From NCBI GenBank assembly GCA_026990815.1, contig JALXCS010000132.1, positions 1 through 6,644 of the forward strand: DNA of 6,644 bases. The letters run 5' to 3'. The notes under the pieces were generated by a model that saw only the letters and a program-made list of their open reading frames with translations, made no database searches and was not told the origin of the DNA. The number at the start of each line of letters is the position of its first letter. Position 1 is the first letter of the stretch. The stretch comes from Methylomonas sp. GTDB lineage: Bacteria > Pseudomonadota > Gammaproteobacteria > Methylococcales > Methylomonadaceae. Positions 1 through 4,665 of this stretch are shown here, one piece after another. The translations under genes were made by a program, and so were the position numbers.

Positions 1-20
1 ACAAAGCAATTTATGATTCT

Positions 21-47
21 ATTGAATTGAATTGAATTGAATTGAAT
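21..47. repeat. Tandem pentanucleotide repeat, unit ATTGA, five full copies
   Basis: Five perfect copies of ATTGA run head to tail from 21 to 45, with a partial AT afterwards. The array ends 22 bases upstream of the -35 box of the tRNA-Val promoter, so it sits at or just beyond the place where an UP element or an activator would bind. A perfect 5-bp repeat can change length by strand slippage. Whether that matters for expression is inference. No gene is visible in bases 1-60. Confidence 0.9.
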
Positions 48-69
48 AAAGCTAAAATATAAATGAGAA

Positions 70-98
70 TTGCAAGTAGAGTAAGGGGCTGCTATAAT
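70..98 (+). promoter_or_regulatory. Sigma70-type promoter of tRNA-Val (and probably thrS)
   Basis: TTGCAA at 70-75 and a perfect TATAAT at 93-98 are separated by 17 bases, the optimal spacing for the housekeeping sigma factor. The expected start point is near 105, giving a leader of about 24 bases before the mature tRNA. The sequence upstream of -35 (about 45-65) is A/T rich, as in an UP element. The discriminator after the -10 box (GACCTGC) is rather GC rich, a feature known from stringently controlled stable-RNA promoters. No other convincing promoter lies before thrS, so this one probably also feeds the downstream operon. Confidence 0.8.
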
Positions 99-128
99 GA
101 CCTGCTAGATTGATCGTAAAGATTTATC

Positions 129-205
129 AGGCGCGTAGCTCAGTTGGTTAGAGCACCACCTTGACATGGTGGGGGTCGGTAGTTCGAATCTACTCGCGCC
201 TACCA
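129..205 (+). tRNA. tRNA-Val, anticodon GAC
   Basis: The sequence folds as a complete 77-base cloverleaf. The acceptor stem AGGCGCG (129-135) pairs with CGCGCCT (195-201), and the D stem is GCTC/GAGC. The anticodon stem CCACC/GGTGG encloses the loop TTGACAT, with anticodon GAC at 163-165. A five-base variable loop is followed by the T arm GGTAG-TTCGAAT-CTACT. Discriminator A202 and an encoded CCA (203-205) finish it. The anticodon arm and variable region match gammaproteobacterial tRNA-Val(GAC), which reads GUC and GUU. The first acceptor pair is A-U and the outer T-stem pair is G-U. It has its own promoter upstream and a hairpin terminator eight bases downstream. Confidence 0.97.
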
Positions 206-212
206 GATTAAT

Positions 213-239
213 AAAGCATCGCCAAGCGATGCTTTTTTT
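213..239 (+). terminator. Intrinsic terminator after tRNA-Val
   Basis: A perfect 10-bp stem, AAAGCATCGC (213-222) with GCGATGCTTT (226-235), closes a CAA loop. It runs into seven T residues (233-239). This is a textbook rho-independent terminator, and it also defines the 3' trailer of the tRNA. thrS begins 31 bases later with no promoter between, so the terminator must either leak or be regulated for thrS to be transcribed. Confidence 0.85.
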
Positions 240-270
240 GTTTGTGGCTAATGATTGTAAATTTAAGAAA

Positions 271-2178
271 ATGCCTGTAATTACCCTGACTGACGGTTCA
301 AAACGTGAGTTTGAACAGGCTGTATCTGTTATGGATGTGGCTTCATCAATTGGTTCCGGTTTGGCTAAAGCCACTTTAGCCGGGAAAGTTAATGGCGAAG
401 TTGTCGATGCCAGTTTTGTAATCGACAAAGATAGTGATTTACAAATCATTACCGCTAAAGATGATGAAGGTCTTGAGATCATCAGGCACTCCACAGCACA
501 CCTACTAGCCCAAGCAGTCAAACAATTATTTCCGGAAGCTCAAGTGACGATCGGACCCGTCATAGAAAATGGTTTTTATTACGATTTTGCTTTTTCAAGA
601 TCTTTCACCCCGGAAGATCTTGAGGCTATTGAAAAGAGAATGGCGGAATTGGTTGCTGAAAACCTGCCTGTGACTCGTTCCGTGTTAAGTCGTGATGAGG
701 CAATCGAGTTTTTTAGAAATCAAAATGAGATTTACAAGGCGGAAATCATCGAATCGATCCCCGCTAATGAAGATTTGTCTTTATACGCCCAGGGTGATTT
801 TACCGATTTATGTCGTGGTCCCCATGTTCCTAGTACCGGCAAGTTAAAAGCATTCAAATTGATGAAGATTGCTGGCGCTTATTGGCGTGGTGATTCCAAC
901 AATGAAATGCTGCAACGAATTTATGGTACGGCATGGGCCGATAAAAAAGCGCTGAAAGCTTATTTGTACCGCCTCGAAGAAGCGGAAAAACGCGATCATC
1001 GTAAATTGGCAAAAAGCCTGGATTTATTCCATAGCCAGGAGGAAGCGCCGGGGATGGTGTTTTGGCATGAAAAAGGATGGGTGATTTACCAGCAAGTTGA
1101 ACAGTATATTCGTGAAAAGTTACGATTTCAGGGATATGGAGAGGTTAGAACCCCCCAAATCGTTGATCGTTCATTGTGGGAAAAATCTGGTCATTGGGAC
1201 AAGTTCGGAGATATGATTTTTACCACTCATTCCGAACATCGCGATTATGCTATCAAACCGATGAATTGCCCTTGCCATGTTCAAATTTATAATCAGGGTA
1301 TTAAAAGCTATCGCGATTTGCCGATTCGGATGGCGGAATTTGGTTCTTGTCACCGTAATGAGCCTTCAGGTACCTTGCATGGTTTGATGCGAGTTCGAAA
1401 TTTTGTTCAGGACGATGCCCATATTTTTTGTACAGAAGAGCAAATCCAGGAAGAAGTCTCTGCATTTATTGATCTGTTATTTGACGTCTATAAAGATTTC
1501 GGTTTTACCCAGGTGTTAATCAAATTATCAACTCGTCCTGAAAACCGAGTAGGTGATGATGCAGTTTGGGACAAGGCAGAGCAAGCTTTGGAATTGGCTC
1601 TCAATAGCAAAGGGCTTGATTGGGAATTGCAGCCGGGCGAGGGAGCATTTTATGGGCCAAAAATTGAATTCTCGTTAAAAGATTGCCTTGATAGAGTCTG
1701 GCAGTGTGGTACCATTCAGGTGGATTTTTCAATGCCAGGACGGCTAGGTGCGACTTATATTGCTGAAGATGGATCCAAACAGACCCCCGTCATGTTGCAC
1801 CGGGCAATTTTAGGTTCATTAGAACGATTTATCGGGATTTTAATTGAGCAGTATTCCGGTACTATGCCAGTTTGGCTGTCTCCTGTTCAAATAGTGATTA
1901 TGAACATAGCTGACCGCCATGAGCAATATGCCAAGCAACTTAAGAAAAAGTTTGAAAAACAGGGTTTTAGAGTTAAAATAGACTTAAGAAATGAGAAAAT
2001 TGGTTTCAAGATTCGCGAACATTCAATGCAACGCATACCATACCTTTTAATAATAGGGGATAAAGAGATGGATAATCAAACAGTTGCAGTTCGTACCCAA
2101 AAAGGTGAGGATCTTGGAGGATTATCGAGTGACGAGTTTATACAACATTTAAAGAATGTCATTGAAACTAGAAAATAA
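271..2178 (+). CDS. thrS: Threonine--tRNA ligase (ThrRS), cytoplasmic
   Basis: A class II synthetase that joins threonine to tRNA-Thr using ATP; 635 residues, close to the 642 of E. coli. The start ATG 271 gives the family N-terminus MPVITLTDGS. An in-frame GTG at 244 lacks a ribosome site and would add residues not seen in the family. Domains in order are: N-terminal TGS-like domain (about 1-62); editing domain (about 63-225) with H73 and H77 in HSTAH and C181 in the FTDLCRGPH segment, which hydrolyse Ser-tRNA-Thr; catalytic core (about 245-535); C-terminal anticodon-binding domain (about 540-635). The catalytic zinc ligands are C333 (in NCPCH), H384 (in DDAH) and H510, each one lower than in E. 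coli. Motif 2 is visible around FGSCHRNEPSG. The ribosome site is weak (AAGA just upstream). The gap to infC is 21 bases, so co-transcription is expected. No tRNA-Thr-like translational operator as in E. coli is visible in the short leader. Confidence 0.98.
   Translation: MPVITLTDGSKREFEQAVSVMDVASSIGSGLAKATLAGKVNGEVVDASFVIDKDSDLQIITAKDDEGLEIIRHSTAHLLAQAVKQLFPEAQVTIGPVIENGFYYDFAFSRSFTPEDLEAIEKRMAELVAENLPVTRSVLSRDEAIEFFRNQNEIYKAEIIESIPANEDLSLYAQGDFTDLCRGPHVPSTGKLKAFKLMKIAGAYWRGDSNNEMLQRIYGTAWADKKALKAYLYRLEEAEKRDHRKLAKSLDLFHSQEEAPGMVFWHEKGWVIYQQVEQYIREKLRFQGYGEVRTPQIVDRSLWEKSGHWDKFGDMIFTTHSEHRDYAIKPMNCPCHVQIYNQGIKSYRDLPIRMAEFGSCHRNEPSGTLHGLMRVRNFVQDDAHIFCTEEQIQEEVSAFIDLLFDVYKDFGFTQVLIKLSTRPENRVGDDAVWDKAEQALELALNSKGLDWELQPGEGAFYGPKIEFSLKDCLDRVWQCGTIQVDFSMPGRLGATYIAEDGSKQTPVMLHRAILGSLERFIGILIEQYSGTMPVWLSPVQIVIMNIADRHEQYAKQLKKKFEKQGFRVKIDLRNEKIGFKIREHSMQRIPYLLIIGDKEMDNQTVAVRTQKGEDLGGLSSDEFIQHLKNVIETRK
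1952..1979 (+). promoter_or_regulatory. Possible internal promoter for infC within thrS
   Basis: TTGAAA (1952-1957) and TAAAAT (1974-1979), each 5 of 6 to consensus, lie 16 bases apart on the coding strand near the thrS 3' end. The predicted start is near 1986, about 214 bases before infC. E. coli is known to transcribe infC partly from promoters inside thrS. In AT-rich coding DNA such matches also arise by chance, so this is a candidate only. Confidence 0.3.
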
Positions 2179-2186
2179 ATATTACT

Positions 2187-2202
2187 GGAGGACTGAAGTA
2201 TC
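2187..2202 (+). promoter_or_regulatory. Ribosome binding site and AUC start codon of infC
   Basis: A strong Shine-Dalgarno GGAGG (2187-2191) is followed by an eight-base spacer and then ATC at 2200-2202. The reading frame is closed just upstream by TGA at 2194-2196, leaving only AGT and ATC as first codons. The next in-frame conventional start, GTG 2260, would remove 20 conserved residues and has no Shine-Dalgarno at the right distance. ATC is therefore the start, paralleling the AUU start of E. coli infC. Confidence 0.85.
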
Positions 2203-2727
2203 GCTGCCAAAAAAAATGAAACGCGCCTGAATGATGAAATAACTGCAAGAAGAGTAAGAGTGACAGGTGTTGATGGGGAACAGTTGGGCATCATGTCATT
2301 AGATGAAGCTAAACAACTTGCTTATGAAGCTGATTTAGATTTGGTGGAAATTTCTCCGAATGCTGATCCGCCGGTTTGCCGGATAATGAATTACGGAAAA
2401 TATCAGTTTGAACAAAGCAAGAAATTACAGGCGGCAAAAAAGAAACAAAAGCAGGTACAGATTAAGGAAATAAAATTTAGACCGGGTACTGATGAAGGAG
2501 ATTATCAGGTAAAAATGCGAAATCTGGTGAAATTTCTCAATGAAGGAAATAAGACCAAAGTTACGCTTCGTTTTAGAGGCCGTGAAATGGCTCATCGGGA
2601 AATTGGCATGGCATTATTAAAGCGTGTTGAAAAGGACTTGTCGGATATCGCGGCAGTCGAGCAATTTCCTAAGATGGAAGGACGCCAGATGGTGATGGTC
2701 TTAGCTCCAATCAAGAAAAAGCATTAG
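2200..2727 (+). CDS. infC: Translation initiation factor IF-3
   Basis: IF3 binds the 30S subunit, blocks premature 50S joining and rejects wrong initiator tRNA or start codons. With the ATC start the product is 175 residues (E. coli 180). The N-terminal domain (about 1-80) carries LGIMSLDEA, VEISPNADPPVCRIMNYGK and other family signatures. A lysine-rich linker (AAKKKQKQ) follows. The C-terminal domain (about 90-175) has IKEIKFRPGTDEGDYQVK, TLRFRGREMAHREIG and a final MVMVLAPIKKKH. The rare AUC start is initiated poorly when IF3 is abundant, so the protein probably represses its own translation, as shown for the AUU codon in E. coli. Automatic callers that allow only ATG/GTG/TTG would start wrongly at GTG 2260. 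It lies 21 bases after thrS and 143 bases before rpmI. Confidence 0.96.
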   Translation: MAAKKNETRLNDEITARRVRVTGVDGEQLGIMSLDEAKQLAYEADLDLVEISPNADPPVCRIMNYGKYQFEQSKKLQAAKKKQKQVQIKEIKFRPGTDEGDYQVKMRNLVKFLNEGNKTKVTLRFRGREMAHREIGMALLKRVEKDLSDIAAVEQFPKMEGRQMVMVLAPIKKKH

Positions 2728-2743
2728 AATTTTCTTTCTTTAA

Positions 2744-2765
2744 AGTAACTAATGGAGTGGTTACT
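2744..2765 (+). promoter_or_regulatory. Hairpin in the infC-rpmI leader, probable part of the L20 control region
   Basis: AGTAACTA (2744-2751) pairs over 8 bp, with one G-U, with TGGTTACT (2758-2765), leaving loop ATGGAG (2752-2757). The spacer between infC and rpmI is where E. coli L20 binds mRNA to repress rpmI and rplT. The loop contains TGGAG, which also occurs in the rpmI Shine-Dalgarno at 2859-2863. The hairpin itself is clear; the L20 role is inferred from operon position. Confidence 0.5.
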
Positions 2766-2779
2766 AAATCTTGTAGTGC

Positions 2780-2830
2780 AATGCAAGTGAAATTCTTCAG
2801 GGCCATGCATTTTGCCTTGCTGGGTTTTTT
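2780..2830 (+). promoter_or_regulatory. Overlapping alternative stems plus T-run upstream of rpmI (candidate L20 operator or attenuator)
   Basis: Two stems interlock here. AATGCA (2780-2785) can pair with TGCATT (2806-2811). CAGGGC (2798-2803) can pair with GCCTTG (2814-2819, one G-U). The arms alternate, so they can form either mutually exclusive hairpins or an H-type pseudoknot, though the two-base crossing loop (2812-2813) is tight. Six T residues follow at 2825-2830, five bases beyond the second stem, weakly suggesting an attenuator. E. coli L20 is known to recognise a pseudoknot in this region; equivalence here is inference. Confidence 0.35.
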
Positions 2831-2870
2831 CTCAGGGATGTTTGATTTTAATCTTAAGTGGAGAAAACAA

Positions 2871-3068
2871 ATGCCAAAAATTAAAACTAACCGTGGTGCT
2901 GCCAAGCGTTTTAAACGCACGGGTGGTGGCGGTTTTAAATGTAAACAGTCACACTTGCGTCATATCCTGACTAAAAAAAGTACTAAAAGAAAAAGACACT
3001 TGCGTAAAGCAGCGACTCTTCATCCTTCTGACGTGCCAATGGTTGCGCGGATGTTGCCCTATAGTTAA
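2871..3068 (+). CDS. rpmI: 50S ribosomal protein L35 (bL35)
   Basis: A small basic protein of the large ribosomal subunit; 65 residues, exactly the E. coli length. It begins MPKIKTNRGAAKRFKRTG, contains LRHILTKKSTKRKRHLRK and ends MLPYS, all hallmarks of the family. The start ATG 2871 is set by this N-terminus and by GTGGAG (2858-2863) seven bases upstream; the frame is open further upstream, but that extension is unrelated to L35. One cysteine (K-C-K near residue 24) replaces the histidine seen in E. coli. It is 18 bases ahead of rplT, and the pair is normally translated together under L20 feedback acting on the rpmI start region. Confidence 0.98.
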   Translation: MPKIKTNRGAAKRFKRTGGGGFKCKQSHLRHILTKKSTKRKRHLRKAATLHPSDVPMVARMLPYS

Positions 3069-3086
3069 GGTTTTTAGGAGAAAATA

Positions 3087-3449
3087 ATGTCAAGAGTAAA
3101 ACGTGGTGTCACCGCCAGAGCAAGACATAAGAAAATATTAAAACAGGCGAAAGGTTATTATGGTGCTCGCAGTCGGGTTTTTAGAGTTGCTAAACAAGCT
3201 GTTATTAAAGCTGGGCAATATGCTTATCGCGATCGCAAGCAAAGAAAGCGTCAGTTTCGATCTTTATGGATTGTGCGGATTAATGCAGCAGCAAGGCAAT
3301 GTGGAATTTCCTATAGCCGATTTATAAACGGTTTGACAAAAGCGAATGTTGCTATTGATCGTAAGGTTTTAGCTGATCTTGCTGTTCGTGACAGTGAGGC
3401 ATTTGCAGAATTAGCAAAAATAGCAAAAGCTAATCATAGCCAACCATAA
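3087..3449 (+). CDS. rplT: 50S ribosomal protein L20 (bL20)
   Basis: An rRNA-binding protein needed early in 50S assembly; 120 residues against 118 in E. coli. The basic extended N-terminus reads MSRVKRGVTARARHKKILKQ and then AKGYYGARSRVFR; E. coli has Ala at position 2. The globular C-terminal half holds RINAAARQCGISYSRFINGL and IDRKVLADLAV. The tail KANHSQP is slightly longer than in E. coli. TAGGAG (3075-3080), six bases before ATG, is a good ribosome site. In the E. coli operon L20 also represses rpmI and rplT translation by binding the upstream leader; the structured infC-rpmI spacer here makes the same role likely. Confidence 0.98.
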   Translation: MSRVKRGVTARARHKKILKQAKGYYGARSRVFRVAKQAVIKAGQYAYRDRKQRKRQFRSLWIVRINAAARQCGISYSRFINGLTKANVAIDRKVLADLAVRDSEAFAELAKIAKANHSQP

Positions 3450-3456
3450 AATAAGT

Positions 3457-3491
3457 CAATCATGATAATCTGTCATGGTTGTTCAATTTTT
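3457..3491 (+). terminator. Weak terminator-like hairpin after rplT
   Basis: CAATCATGA (3457-3465) pairs over 9 bp, with one G-U, with TCATGGTTG (3473-3481) around a seven-base loop. TTCAA and then five T residues (3487-3491) follow. The stem is AT rich and the T-run is displaced by five bases, so termination would be partial at best. It begins eight bases after the rplT stop and may reduce ribosomal-protein transcription before the synthetase genes. Confidence 0.45.
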
Positions 3492-3506
3492 ATGTCGACG
3501 AAGTCG

Positions 3507-3547
3507 GACAGTGCAGTTGATATAATGAATATCGTGCTGTACCTGTC
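3507..3547 (+). promoter_or_regulatory. Imperfect three-part hairpin in the rplT-pheS spacer
   Basis: GACAG (3507-3511) pairs with CTGTC (3543-3547). After a one-base bulge (C3542), TGCAG (3512-3516) pairs with CTGTA (3537-3541, one G-U). After a small internal loop (TT/GTG), GATAT (3519-3523) pairs with ATATC (3529-3533). The structure forms only in transcripts reading through from rplT. It overlaps the extended -10 element at 3518-3526, so the same bases may act as an RNA fold or as a DNA promoter. Function is unknown. Confidence 0.4.
3518..3526 (+). promoter_or_regulatory. Extended -10 promoter candidate for pheST
   Basis: TGATATAAT (3518-3526) combines a TG extension with a perfect TATAAT, which can work without a good -35 box; none is evident 16-18 bases upstream. 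The predicted start near 3533 would give a leader of roughly 100 bases that keeps the perfect hairpin at 3549-3583. E. coli pheST also has its own promoter at this position in the operon. Activity is unproven. Confidence 0.5.
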
Positions 3548-3548
3548 A

Positions 3549-3583
3549 GATGATAATGTCTGTGATGAATGGACATTATCATC
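3549..3583 (+). promoter_or_regulatory. Long 15-bp stem-loop in the pheS leader
   Basis: GATGATAATGTC (3549-3560) is perfectly complementary to GACATTATCATC (3572-3583). Three more pairs (two G-U, one T-A) extend the stem inward to a GATGA loop at 3564-3568. This is the strongest inverted repeat in the window. It has no T-run on either strand, so it is not an ordinary terminator. One base separates it from the preceding hairpin. A protein-binding site, mRNA processing or stability element, or part of a pheST control leader are all possible. Confidence 0.6.
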
Positions 3584-3589
3584 ATCAAT

Positions 3590-3604
3590 AAAGATTTAAT
3601 CTTT
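3590..3604 (+). promoter_or_regulatory. Small AT-rich hairpin before pheS
   Basis: AAAGAT (3590-3595) pairs with ATCTTT (3599-3604) around a TTA loop. On its own it is weak and could be chance in AT-rich DNA. It is listed because it continues the run of hairpins that fills the spacer and ends about 33 bases before the pheS start. Confidence 0.25.
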
Positions 3605-3637
3605 CCCTTAACAAATTTAAAATAAACTGAGTTGTCG

Positions 3638-4651
3638 GTGACTATCGAAGAAATTCTCACACAATCTTTATCAGATCTTGAAAAAGTAGCGGATTTAAAT
3701 CAGCTGAATCAGGTTAGAGTTGCTTACCTTGGAAAAAAAGGTGTTTTTAGCTTGCAAATGAAAAAATTAGGGAAGCTTGAACCTGAAAAACGCCGCGAAG
3801 TTGGTCAGTTAATTAATGCTGCTAGAAATAAATTTCTGGCTGAACTAGAAGCCAGCAAAAACACACTGGAAAATTCTGCTTTAGCTGAGAGGTTGGCGAA
3901 AGAAGCGATTGACGTTACTTTACCGGGCCGTGGGCAATCAATCGGTGGTTTACATCCAGTAACCGTTACCTTGCGTCGAATTGAAGAAATTTTTGCAAGT
4001 GTTGGTTTTAAGGTAGTGGAAGGGCCTGAAATTGAAGACGATTATCATAATTTTGAAGCTTTAAATATTCCCGAACATCATCCAGCACGAGCAATGCATG
4101 ATACTTTTTATTTTGATGAACATACGGTTTTAAGGACCCACACTTCACCAGTACAAATTCGAGTGATGGAAAGTGAAAAACCACCCCTGAAAGTAATTGC
4201 GCCAGGAAGAGTATATCGTTGTGATTCTGATATTACCCATACCCCAATGTTTCATCAGGTAGAAGGGTTTCTGGTTGATGAGAATGTGAGTTTTGTCGAT
4301 TTAAAAGGCGTGGTCTATGAGTTTTTGCGTACATTTTTTGAAAAGGATATCCAAGTACGTTTCAGGCCTTCTTATTTTCCGTTTACTGAACCTTCGGCTG
4401 AGGTTGATATTGAATGTGTAATGTGTAATGGTAAAGGATGCCGGGTTTGTAGCCAGACAGGTTGGCTGGAAGTGATGGGCTGCGGCATGATTCATCCCGA
4501 AGTATTCCATGCAGTTAATATTGATAGTGATAAATACAACGGTTTCGCATTTGGTATGGGTGTTGAACGTTTGGCAATGTTGCGCTATGGAATTAATGAT
4601 TTACGGTTGTTTTTTGAAAATGATCTTAAATTTCTTGAGCAGTTTCACTAG
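3638..4651 (+). CDS. pheS: Phenylalanine--tRNA ligase alpha subunit
   Basis: The catalytic subunit of the class II alpha2-beta2 PheRS. The frame is closed by TAA at 3623, and neither possible start is ATG. GTG 3638 (337 residues, MTIEEILTQS) has GAG at 3629-3631 six bases upstream. TTG 3632 would add two residues but has no ribosome site, so GTG is preferred with modest certainty. The N-terminal coiled-coil arm (about 1-85) is followed by the catalytic domain with GLHPVT, GPEIEDDYHNFEALNIP, HPARAMHDTFYF, motif 2 around APGRVYRCDSD and THTPMFHQVEG, FRPSYFPFTEPSAEVD, and motif 3 GFAFGMGVERLAMLRYG. The protein ends FLEQFH, like E. coli. An insertion missing from E. coli carries four cysteines, CVMC-NGKG-CRVC (C260, C263, C268, C271), a probable zinc knuckle as in Bacillus-type PheS. 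pheT follows after 14 bases. Confidence 0.97.
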   Translation: MTIEEILTQSLSDLEKVADLNQLNQVRVAYLGKKGVFSLQMKKLGKLEPEKRREVGQLINAARNKFLAELEASKNTLENSALAERLAKEAIDVTLPGRGQSIGGLHPVTVTLRRIEEIFASVGFKVVEGPEIEDDYHNFEALNIPEHHPARAMHDTFYFDEHTVLRTHTSPVQIRVMESEKPPLKVIAPGRVYRCDSDITHTPMFHQVEGFLVDENVSFVDLKGVVYEFLRTFFEKDIQVRFRPSYFPFTEPSAEVDIECVMCNGKGCRVCSQTGWLEVMGCGMIHPEVFHAVNIDSDKYNGFAFGMGVERLAMLRYGINDLRLFFENDLKFLEQFH

Positions 4652-4665
4652 GGAGGGTATCAGAT

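Noticed and set aside
161..189. Promoter inside tRNA-Val: TTGACA (161-166) with TCGAAT (184-189), spacing 17
   Set aside because: Both boxes are fixed tRNA elements (anticodon loop and T loop), the -10 lacks the critical A at its second position, and the transcript would still meet the terminator.
166..270. N-terminal extension of ThrRS from a GTG inside the tRNA gene
   Set aside because: It would place coding sequence in the tRNA and terminator. The conserved family start is MPVITL at 271.
251..280. Nine-codon upstream frame (ATG 251 to TAA 280) overlapping the thrS start
   Set aside because: It has no Shine-Dalgarno and no threonine codons. An overlap of this kind is easily chance, although coupling to thrS cannot be fully excluded.
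105..521. Minus-strand open frame of 138 residues covering the tRNA and thrS start
   Set aside because: Its middle is simply the antisense of tRNA-Val read as protein (GASRFELPTPTMSRWCSN), a well-known spurious translation, and the rest is antisense to conserved thrS.
1171..1353. Minus-strand open frame of 60 residues in thrS
   Set aside because: It is antisense to the highly conserved ThrRS catalytic core and has no independent coding signal.
2757..2870. 38-residue extension of L35 or a small separate protein in the infC-rpmI spacer
   Set aside because: L35 length and N-terminus fix the start at ATG 2871, which has a good ribosome site. The extension overlaps the structured leader and resembles nothing known.
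3550..3591. 13-codon leader peptide with His-rich end (MIMSVMNGHYHHQ)
   Set aside because: It has no ribosome site, lies entirely on the two arms of the 15-bp stem, and has no Phe codons as expected for pheST attenuation.
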